DNA from: JAHJQQ01 sp032907525 | GTDB lineage: Bacteria > Pseudomonadota > Gammaproteobacteria > Thiohalobacterales > Thiohalobacteraceae | DNA length: 64,000 nucleotides | Assembly: GCA_032907525.1 (NCBI GenBank) | Contig: JAJJPM010000031.1 | Span: 1 to 64,000 of the forward strand | Direction: 5' to 3' | Shown here: positions 58,273-64,000 of the stretch, piece by piece | Numbering within the stretch: position 1 is the first letter of the stretch | Layout of the letters: every line of letters starts with the position of its first letter | Notes under the pieces: generated by a model | What the model saw: only the letters and a program-made list of their open reading frames with translations | Database searches by the model: none | Told to the model about the DNA's origin: nothing | Translations under genes and position numbers: made by a program

Positions 58273-58288
58273 CGAGGAGAATGAGGCC

Positions 58289-58861
58289 GTGATCTGGATC
58301 GTCTTTCTGGTGGTGCTCGCCGTCGTGGTTCTCTACGGTATCCTGCTCTACAACAATCTGGTCGCGCTCAAGCACAACGTCGCCAAGAGCTGGTCGAATA
58401 TCGACGTGCTGCTGAAACAGCGCCACGACGAGCTGCCCAAGCTGGTCGAGGTGTGCCGGCAGTACATGGGCTACGAGCAGGAGACGCTGGAGAAGGTGAT
58501 GCAGGCGCGGGCCGCCGTCGCCGCGGCGCGCGAGGGGCAGAACGTGCCGGCCCTCGGCCAGGCGGAGACGCAGCTGCGCCTCGGTCTGGGCAGTCTGTTC
58601 GCGGTGGCCGAGGCCTATCCCGACCTCAAGGCCAACACCCAGTTCCAGCACCTGCAGCAGCGCATCACCGAGCTGGAGAACGGCATCGCCGACCGGCGCG
58701 AGTACTACAATGAGAGCGTCAACCTCAACAATGTCCGTATCGAGCAGTTCCCGGACGTGCTGATCGCGCGACGGTTCGGCTTCGGTCCTTTCGAGCTGCT
58801 GGAGTTCAGCGAGGAGGAAAAGGCGGACGTAGACATCAGGGGGCTGTTCGAGCGTTCCTGA
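58289..58861 (+). CDS. lemA: LemA family membrane protein
   Basis: 190 aa from GTG 58289, preceded by CGAGGAGAATGAGGCC. One N-terminal membrane helix (WIVFLVVLAVVVLYGILLY) leads into a long coiled-coil bundle with the LemA core: ALKHNVAKSWSNIDVLLKQR and RITELENGIADRREYYNESV. LemA genes often pair with TPM or GIDE genes. Here the GIDE gene follows after 10 bases. Confidence 0.93.
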   Translation: MIWIVFLVVLAVVVLYGILLYNNLVALKHNVAKSWSNIDVLLKQRHDELPKLVEVCRQYMGYEQETLEKVMQARAAVAAAREGQNVPALGQAETQLRLGLGSLFAVAEAYPDLKANTQFQHLQQRITELENGIADRREYYNESVNLNNVRIEQFPDVLIARRFGFGPFELLEFSEEEKADVDIRGLFERS

Positions 58862-58871
58862 GGTCCGCGCC

Positions 58872-59807
58872 ATGTGGTTCCCCGAACTGGTCGCGCGCGT
58901 TCGCGGATTGTCGCCCGAAGGCTTCTGGTTCGTGCTGGCCCTGCTCGTCGTCGGGACCGGGGCGGCGTTCTATTTCATCTGGCGCAGCCTGCACCGCGCC
59001 CGCATCGTCGAGGACATGCCGACCGCCCGGGTGCGCTCCGCGCATCAGGGCTATGTCGAGCTGGAGGGGCGCGGCGTGCCGCTGGACGGCACGCCCATCG
59101 TCGGGCCGCTGACCGGCAGGCAGTGTCTGTGGTACCGCTACAGGATCGAACATCAGGAAACCCGTCGCGACGGGCGCGGAAGCCACTGGGGCACGGTGCG
59201 GTCGGGCGTCAGCGACGGCCTGTTCGCGCTCGACGACGGTACCGGACGGTGCCTGATCGACCCCGAAGGCGCCGAGGTGATACCGGGAGAGAAGGACGTC
59301 TGGTACGGCCACGAGGAATTTCCGCGCCGCGGCCCGCCGGCGTCGAAAGCGTGGTTCCGCCTCGGCGGTGGTGACTACCGCTATACCGAGGAGCGGCTGA
59401 TGCCGGGCGGCCTGTACGCCCTGGGCTGGTTCGGCGCCGTCGACGATGCCGCCGGCGATCTGCGCGCCGACGTCGCCGCCCTGCTGCGCGACTGGAAGGG
59501 CGATCAGCCGGCCCTGCTGCGGCGCTTCGACCGCGACGGCGACGGCCGCATCGATGCGGGCGAATGGGATGCGGCGCGCGAGGCGGCGCTCGCGGAGACC
59601 CTGGCCCGGCGCAGCGGCCGGCCGCGCGCTCCGGTCCCGCACCTGCTGGCGCGTCCCCCCAGCGACCGTCATCCCTTCCTGCTGTCCGCCCTGTCTCAGC
59701 AGGTGCTGGCTGCCCGTTACCGGCGCCGGTCGCTGGTCGCGCTGGCGGCGTTCCTGACCGGCACGGCCGTCACGCTCTGGTACGTCGCGGCGCGTTTCGG
59801 CGGTTGA
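58872..59807 (+). CDS. GIDE-domain membrane protein with EF-hand
   Basis: 311 aa. Membrane segments are at about 17-38 (FWFVLALLVVGTGAAFYFIW) and 285-305 (LVALAAFLTGTAVTLWYVA). Between them lies a GIDE domain (LTGRQCLWYRYRIEHQETRR; WYGHEEFPRRGPPASKAWFR). A canonical EF-hand loop stands at 220-231: Asp220, Asp222, Asp224, Arg226, Asp228, Glu231 (FDRDGDGRIDAGEW). GIDE proteins are related to the membrane part of mitochondrial E3 ligase MUL1, without the RING. The LemA-GIDE pair is known; the EF-hand is unusual. Confidence 0.82.
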   Translation: MWFPELVARVRGLSPEGFWFVLALLVVGTGAAFYFIWRSLHRARIVEDMPTARVRSAHQGYVELEGRGVPLDGTPIVGPLTGRQCLWYRYRIEHQETRRDGRGSHWGTVRSGVSDGLFALDDGTGRCLIDPEGAEVIPGEKDVWYGHEEFPRRGPPASKAWFRLGGGDYRYTEERLMPGGLYALGWFGAVDDAAGDLRADVAALLRDWKGDQPALLRRFDRDGDGRIDAGEWDAAREAALAETLARRSGRPRAPVPHLLARPPSDRHPFLLSALSQQVLAARYRRRSLVALAAFLTGTAVTLWYVAARFGG

Positions 59808-59970
59808 CAGCCGGCGGCGCGGCGCGGCAGACTCACGGCATGTTCATCGTTCCTCCGTTCAAGTGCATTCACGTCGCCGTGCGCGCCGGCTGGCTGCCGC
59901 GCCGCGTCATGCCGCGCCTGGGGGATCGGGATTGAACGACTGATGTAGAACACCACGTTTCCGGATTCCG

Positions 59971-60010
59971 CAGGCCACAGCTTCGCAAGAACTGTGGCCT
60001 GTTTCGTTTT
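59971..60010 (+). terminator. Intrinsic terminator after the lemA-GIDE unit
   Basis: CAGGCCACAG and CTGTGGCCTG form a perfect 10-bp stem around CTTCGCAAGAA, followed by TTTCGTTTT. It ends the lemA-GIDE transcript or attenuates the next gene. Confidence 0.85.
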
Positions 60011-60043
60011 GGCTCCCGTGGAGCCTTCAGGGGAGTATTGACA

Positions 60044-60949
60044 ATGTCCGTGCCGGCCGCCTTTCTGGGTGTGATCCTGATCTGGTCGACGACGCCGCTG
60101 GCGATCCAGTGGAGCAGCGAGGGTGCCGGCTTCCTGTTCGGCGTGGCCGCGCGCATGTGGCTGGGGGCCCTGATCTGCGTAATGTTCATGGCGCTGCTGC
60201 GCCTGCCGCTGCCGCGCCACCGTGCCGCGCTGCACACCTATCTGGCCGCCGGCCTCGGGATCTTCGGGGCGATGTCCTGCGTGTACTGGAGCGCGCAGTT
60301 CATCCCTTCGGGCCTGATCTCCGTGCTCTACGGATTGACGCCCATGGTGACGGGCGTCCTGGCCTCGCTGTGGCTGGGGGAACGCGCCTTCTCGCCGGCG
60401 CGGCTGCTCGGCATGCTGGCCGGGCTCGTCGGGCTGGCGGTGATCTTCGGTCGCGATGTCGGCCAGCAGCAGCTGGCGGTGGCGGGCATGCTCGGGGTGC
60501 TGGCTTCGGTGGTGCTGCATTCGCTGAGCAGCGTCTGGGTCAAGCGCATCGGCGCCGACGTGCCGGCTTTCGCCGTGACCGGCGGCGGGCTGCTGGTGGC
60601 GGCACCCCTGTTTCTGATGAGCTGGCTGCTGTTCGACGGCCGGGCGCCGAGCGCGCTCACGCCGCGCGCCGCTTACGCCATCCTCTACCTCGGACTGGTA
60701 GGCTCGGTCGTCGGCTTCGTGCTGTTTTATTACGTGCTCAAACGCATGGCGGCCAGCCGCATCGCGCTCATCACGCTGGTGACACCGGTGCTGGCGCTGG
60801 GGCTTGGCCATGTGCTGAACGGCGAGGCACTGGAGGCTCAGGTGTGGCTGGGCGCGGCGCTGATCCTGGCGGGACTGGGAGTGCATCAGTGGGGCGACCG
60901 GCTGCTGCCGGGTGAGCGCCGGCCGCAGCCGGTCGCCGACGAGGTCTGA
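60044..60949 (+). CDS. EamA family (DMT superfamily) transporter
   Basis: 301 aa with about ten hydrophobic segments, in two EamA repeats. The first repeat has FLGVILIWSTTPLAIQWS and VYWSAQFIPSGLISVLYGL; the second YAILYLGLVGSVVGFVLFYY and ALITLVTPVLALGLGHVL. It is likely an exporter of metabolites or amino acids; the substrate is unknown. GGGGAG eight bases before the ATG supports this start over the TTG at 60038. Confidence 0.9.
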   Translation: MSVPAAFLGVILIWSTTPLAIQWSSEGAGFLFGVAARMWLGALICVMFMALLRLPLPRHRAALHTYLAAGLGIFGAMSCVYWSAQFIPSGLISVLYGLTPMVTGVLASLWLGERAFSPARLLGMLAGLVGLAVIFGRDVGQQQLAVAGMLGVLASVVLHSLSSVWVKRIGADVPAFAVTGGGLLVAAPLFLMSWLLFDGRAPSALTPRAAYAILYLGLVGSVVGFVLFYYVLKRMAASRIALITLVTPVLALGLGHVLNGEALEAQVWLGAALILAGLGVHQWGDRLLPGERRPQPVADEV

Positions 60950-60955
60950 CCGCGC

Positions 60956-61639
60956 TCAGTGTCGTCCAAGGCGCAGCCAGCGCCAGAGATTCAGAAGGCT
61001 GGCCAGCGTTCCGGCCACGTAGGTGAGGGCGGCGGCGCGCAGGATGCGGCGGGCGGCGGGCAGATCCTTGTCGGGGAGGTACTTTCCGGCCTGCAGCAGC
61101 GGCAGCGCCCGGCCGAAGCTCGCGTCCCACTCGACCGGCAGCGTGATCAGGTGGACCAGCGTCGCCGAGCCGAGACTCGCCAGACCGCCGGCGAGCATCA
61201 GCAGGCCGGCGCCCGGCATGCGGGTGACGGCCGCGATCAGCGGTGTCGCGACGATCAGGCCATTGCCCAGCCGTTGGGCGGACTGTGCGAAGCCCACCAG
61301 CCGGTGGCGCCAGCGCAACGGCCGGTAGCCGCTGGCGTCCTGCATGGCGTGACCGACCTCGTGGGCGGCGATGACGACGGCGGTGAGCGAGCGGCCGTTG
61401 AAGTGCGCGTCGCTGAGGCGCACCGTCCGGGCGACGGGGTCGTAGTGGTCGCCCTGATCGGTGGTGCCGACGGCGACTCCCTCGAGGCCCAGGCGGTCCA
61501 GCAGATGCCGCGCCAGTTCGCCCCCGCTGCCGGGGAAGTCCGCGCGCGGCGCATTGTGGCGGCGCATGACCGCCTGCACCCACAGCTGCGGCCCGAACAG
61601 CGCTCCGACCAGCAGCAGCGCGAGGATCAGCCAGTGCAT
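60956..61639 (-). CDS. Zinc metallopeptidase, YugP type
   Basis: 227 aa membrane protease. An N-terminal helix and three further hydrophobic segments flank the catalytic site AAHEVGHAMQD (His93, Glu94, His97). GRSLTAVVIAAHEVGHAM is the family block, followed by YRPLRWRHRLVGFAQSAQRL (shortened). It is unrelated to the pseudo-M48 protein at 10.4 kb. It starts 8 bases after the terC stop, so it is downstream in the same operon. Confidence 0.9.
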   Translation of the reverse strand: MHWLILALLLVGALFGPQLWVQAVMRRHNAPRADFPGSGGELARHLLDRLGLEGVAVGTTDQGDHYDPVARTVRLSDAHFNGRSLTAVVIAAHEVGHAMQDASGYRPLRWRHRLVGFAQSAQRLGNGLIVATPLIAAVTRMPGAGLLMLAGGLASLGSATLVHLITLPVEWDASFGRALPLLQAGKYLPDKDLPAARRILRAAALTYVAGTLASLLNLWRWLRLGRH

Positions 61640-61646
61640 CCGCCGT

Positions 61647-62414
61647 TCAGGCCGCGCCCGGGCCGTCCTCCGGACGCTTCGGCGTGCGCAGATGGACCGG
61701 TTCCGCCGGGCGCGGGCGCACGCGGATGTTGAGCATTTCCACGAACACCGAGAAGGCCATGGCGAAGTAGATGTAGCCTTTCGGGATGTGGAAATCCAGG
61801 CCGTCGGCCACCAGCGCCAGGCCGACCATGAGCAGGAAGCTCAACGCCAGGACCTTGAGCGTCGGGTGGGTGTCGACGATGCGGCTGACGGTGCCCGCGA
61901 AAGCCATCATGAACAGAACGGCGATGACGATGGCCAGCGCCATGACCTCCAGGTGCCGGGCCATGCCGACGGCGGTGATGACGGAGTCGAGCGAGAAGAC
62001 GATGTCGATCACGGCGATCTGCACGATGACCATGGCGAAGCCCTGCGCCGTGGCCGAGCGTTTGTGCTCCTCCGGCCCCTCCAGGCTGCTGTGCAACTCC
62101 ATGGTGCTCTTGGCGATCAGGAACAGGCCGCCGACGATCAGGACCAGGTCGCGCACCGAGATCTCCCAGGTCAGGATGCCGAACAGCGGCGCCGTGAGCT
62201 TCGTCAGCCACAGCAGCGAGAACAGCAGCAGCAGGCGGGTGACCATGGCGAAGCCCAGCCCCAGCATGCGCGCCCGCGGCTGCTGGCGGGCCGGTAGTTT
62301 GCCGGTAAGGATGGAGATGAAGATGATGTTGTCGATACCCAGGACGATCTCCAGCAGCGTCAGGGTCAGCAGGGCTGCCCAGGCCTCGGGTTCCGCCAGC
62401 CATGCAAAGTCCAT
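61647..62414 (-). CDS. TerC family membrane protein
   Basis: 255 aa with about seven membrane segments. The TerC signature acidic sites are LEIVLGIDNIIFISILTG and AVIDIVFSLDSVITAVGMA, each with two Asp in the membrane, typical of metal (Mn) exporters linked to photoprotection of exported metalloproteins. HLEVMALAIVIAVLFMM and KGYIYFAMAFSVFVEMLN close the core. No yybP-ykoY riboswitch was recognised upstream. Confidence 0.93.
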   Translation of the reverse strand: MDFAWLAEPEAWAALLTLTLLEIVLGIDNIIFISILTGKLPARQQPRARMLGLGFAMVTRLLLLFSLLWLTKLTAPLFGILTWEISVRDLVLIVGGLFLIAKSTMELHSSLEGPEEHKRSATAQGFAMVIVQIAVIDIVFSLDSVITAVGMARHLEVMALAIVIAVLFMMAFAGTVSRIVDTHPTLKVLALSFLLMVGLALVADGLDFHIPKGYIYFAMAFSVFVEMLNIRVRPRPAEPVHLRTPKRPEDGPGAA

Positions 62415-62556
62415 GTTCGGTCTCCATTCGGGGGTTCGGGGTACGCGCTGCGCCGGCAGGGGCCAGGGATGAAATCCGCGCCGGAAGCGTGGCGAATCCT
62501 AGGGCAGTTTTCAGTAAGATGAAAGCGATCCATCGGCGGGGCCGGGGGGTGCGGCC

Positions 62557-63126
62557 ATGAACTATTGCAGCCAGTGCGGCGGGAAGGTGGTGCTGCGGGT
62601 TCCCGACGGCGACAACCGGCCGCGCCACGTGTGCCTGTCCTGCAACACGGTTCATTATTCCAACCCGAAGATCGTCGCCGGCTGCATCCCCGTCTGGGAC
62701 GACCGGATCCTGCTGTGCCGGCGGGCCATCGAACCACGCGCCGGACTGTGGACCCTGCCGGCCGGCTTCATGGAGAACGGCGAGACGACGCCCGTCGCCG
62801 CCGCGCGCGAGACCTTCGAGGAGGCGCAGGCGCGCGTCGAGATCGAGGCGCTGTATTCGGTCTTCAATCTGCCGCACATCAATCAGGTATACCTGCTGTT
62901 CCGGGCGCGCCTGTGCGACCTGGATTTCGCGCCCGGCGCCGAAAGCCTCGAGGTGGCGCTGTTCAGCGAGGCCGAGATCCCGTGGGATCTGCTGGCCTTC
63001 CCGGTCGTGCGGGAGACCCTGCGCATGTACTTCGCGGACCGCGCTCAGGGTGTGTTTCCGGTGCACGTCGGCGACATCGAACGCCTGCCGGGCGAGGGGC
63101 GGAATTACCGCATCGGTTTTCTCTGA
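62557..63126 (+). CDS. NUDIX hydrolase with N-terminal zinc ribbon
   Basis: 189 aa. A rubredoxin-type zinc ribbon (YCSQCGG and CLSCNTVHYSNP) leads into the NUDIX domain. The NUDIX box is GFMENGETTPVAAARETFEE, with the REx2EE core intact; the usual following Gly is Gln. The layout is that of ADP-ribose or NAD-related pyrophosphatases (NudC-like ribbons). It is a single gene divergent from terC. Confidence 0.92.
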   Translation: MNYCSQCGGKVVLRVPDGDNRPRHVCLSCNTVHYSNPKIVAGCIPVWDDRILLCRRAIEPRAGLWTLPAGFMENGETTPVAAARETFEEAQARVEIEALYSVFNLPHINQVYLLFRARLCDLDFAPGAESLEVALFSEAEIPWDLLAFPVVRETLRMYFADRAQGVFPVHVGDIERLPGEGRNYRIGFL

Positions 63127-63229
63127 ACGAGCTTACCGGGCGGCGCGCGTTCGCCGGGTTGCCGCAGCGGCAGGGGCTATACTTGAACTGGATTCGGGAA
63201 TTTCGGGTTCAGGCGAGGAGGGTAGTGTC

Positions 63230-63700
63230 ATGGCCATGGCCGAAACGCTCACGCGATACCTGCAGAGTCAGGACATCCCCTACGATCTGCTGCACCATCC
63301 GCATACGGCGACCAGCCTGGAGGCGGCGCAGGCCGCGCACATCCCGGGCGACCAGGTCGCCAAGACGGTGGTCCTCGGCGATGACGACGGCTTCGTGGTG
63401 GCGGTGCTGCCGGCGACGCGGCGCATCGATCTCGGCGAATTGCACCGGCAGTTGAACCGTCGCCTGGGGCTGGTCACCGAAGCCGAACTGACCCAGCTGT
63501 TCGGCGACTGCGAGGTCGGGGCGATTCCGCCCATCGGCACCGTCTACGGCCTCGAGACCATCGTCGACGACAGTCTGGCGGAGCAGAGCGAGGTGTATTT
63601 CGACGCGGGCGACCACGAACAGCTGGTGCACGTCTCGGGCGAGATGTTCGGCAGCATGCTCGGCGACGCCGAGCATGCGCATTTCAGTTATCACATCTGA
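63230..63700 (+). CDS. YbaK/aminoacyl-tRNA-editing domain protein
   Basis: 156 aa from ATG 63230, with GCGAGGAGGGTAGTGTC upstream. Single YbaK domain: HHPHTATSLEAAQAAHIPG, QVAKTVVLGDDDGFVVAVLP (Lys45 present), IPPIGTVYGLETIVDDSL. It is expected to hydrolyse mischarged aminoacyl-tRNA, most often Cys-tRNA(Pro) or Ala-tRNA(Pro). It is a paralogue of the N-terminal half of the fusion protein at 20.9-22.3 kb. A GC-rich hairpin follows at 63705-63722. Confidence 0.9.
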   Translation: MAMAETLTRYLQSQDIPYDLLHHPHTATSLEAAQAAHIPGDQVAKTVVLGDDDGFVVAVLPATRRIDLGELHRQLNRRLGLVTEAELTQLFGDCEVGAIPPIGTVYGLETIVDDSLAEQSEVYFDAGDHEQLVHVSGEMFGSMLGDAEHAHFSYHI

Positions 63701-63704
63701 GCGC

Positions 63705-63722
63705 CCGCCGGGGGCCCGGCGG
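63705..63722. terminator. GC hairpin between convergent genes
   Basis: CCGCCGGG-GG-CCCGGCGG: an 8-bp pure GC stem with almost no loop and no T tract. It may slow transcription from both sides. Confidence 0.4.
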
Positions 63723-63730
63723 CACAGGGC

Positions 63731-64000
63731 CTAGACATGCAGCAGGTCGCTGCCCCAGCCGACGCCGCCGACGGCGGCGGCGGGGTGGTGCTGGTGCACG
63801 CGGTCCTCGATCTCGCGGACCCGCGCCGGTGCGACATCCACCGACAACAGCAGCTCACCGTGTCGCAAGGCGGCGGTGAACTCGTGCAGATGGGCGTTGG
63901 GGACGTGGGTGAAGCGCAGCCCCGCGCCGAAGGTCGCCGCCATCACTGCGAGCGGCAGCAGCAGCCAGGCCGTCAGGCCCTGCCAGGCCAGCAGGATCAG
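63731..64000 (-). CDS. Membrane protein, C-terminal part (DUF1269-like), partial
   Basis: 89 residues; the 5' part lies beyond the right edge. The visible part begins inside a hydrophobic segment (LILLAWQGLTAWLLLPLAV) and ends AALRHGELLLSVDVAPARV then REIEDRVHQHHP. A glycine-zipper membrane region followed by a VDVxxxRVxEIExxVxxHHP tail is the pattern of DUF1269-type proteins. Function unknown. Confidence 0.55.
   Translation of the reverse strand: MILLAWQGLTAWLLLPLAVMAATFGAGLRFTHVPNAHLHEFTAALRHGELLLSVDVAPARVREIEDRVHQHHPAAAVGGVGWGSDLLHV

Noticed and set aside
59840..59935. 31-codon ORF between the GIDE gene and the terminator
   Set aside because: No ribosome binding site and no conserved look; the interval is short and ends in a terminator.
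62415..62556. Manganese riboswitch (yybP-ykoY) upstream of terC
   Set aside because: The region is C-rich on the coding strand and lacks the conserved yybP-ykoY core and stem order.
61627..63066. 479-codon minus-strand frame through terC and the NUDIX gene
   Set aside because: It crosses two well-supported genes in other frames and an obvious terC coding region.

Overview
The window is high-GC chromosomal DNA of a gammaproteobacterium. The best fit is a sulfur-metabolising member of the Chromatiales/Ectothiorhodospiraceae type; this is inferred from gene content, since the 16S rRNA lies outside the window. Supporting signs are a DsrC-type sulfur-carrier protein with both C-terminal cysteines, a persulfide dioxygenase next to a cyclic-nucleotide-binding/rhodanese protein, a mercaptopyruvate-type sulfurtransferase, three exosortase (VPLPA/PEP-CTERM) substrates, and the order rrn - birA - pantothenate kinase - tRNA-Thr(UGU), which recalls the rrnB-murB-birA-coaA-thrU region of E. 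coli.

Layout. 1-480: 3' end of 23S rRNA, 5S rRNA, terminator. 0.5-4.3 kb: sirB1-like gene, then birA-coaX-SPOR with ATGA overlaps, then a tRNA-Thr with its own promoter. 4.3-5.5 kb: AT-rich leader with a sigma-54-type promoter and a PEP-CTERM protein gene. 5.5-8.5 kb: lexA-imuA-imuB behind two tandem LexA boxes. 8.5-12.2 kb: HerA-like ATPase, a quasi-palindromic mobile-element-like repeat, an M48-like membrane protein that lacks HExxH, and a small gene. 12.3-15.5 kb: dnaE2 behind its own LexA box, so the mutagenic SOS polymerase set is split in two. 15.5-25 kb: mixed single genes, including a second PEP-CTERM protein, a Crp/Fnr regulator with a DUF2892 protein, a YbaK-HDOD fusion whose start codon is preceded by a G10 tract, a second quasi-palindrome, a peroxiredoxin and DsrC.

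25-33 kb: folE-selO-IMPase on the minus strand; then FKBP, a glycerol-kinase-like FGGY kinase, a glycerophosphodiester phosphodiesterase and a GlpD-like dehydrogenase on the plus strand, which together would convert phospholipid headgroup glycerol to glycerol-3-phosphate and dihydroxyacetone phosphate. 33-45 kb: CHRD/VPLPA-CTERM protein, msrB, arfB, a membrane-anchored HExxHxxGxxD metalloprotease, several small conserved unknowns including a cysteine-rich pair, a 2Fe-2S flavoprotein reductase, a YgiQ-type radical SAM protein, and the persulfide dioxygenase/rhodanese pair. 44.7-54 kb: purT, an orphan Xre/MbcA/ParS antitoxin-like gene, a DnaJ-related protein, cupin, MBL hydrolase, ispG, acrylyl-CoA-reductase-like gene and sulfurtransferase. 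54-64 kb: ROK kinase, mtnB-mtnD-mtnC methionine salvage operon, mug, lemA-GIDE pair, EamA transporter, YugP-like peptidase, terC, NUDIX hydrolase, free-standing YbaK protein and the 3' part of a membrane protein cut by the window end.

Most of the window is ordinary core chromosome. The parts most worth a second look are the G10 tract before the YbaK-HDOD gene, the two quasi-palindromic elements, the split LexA-controlled mutasome, the pseudo-M48 protein, the sigma-54-type promoter of the first PEP-CTERM gene, and the cysteine-rich pair at 36.6-37.3 kb. All functional calls rest on reading motifs and family resemblance by eye; no search was run.
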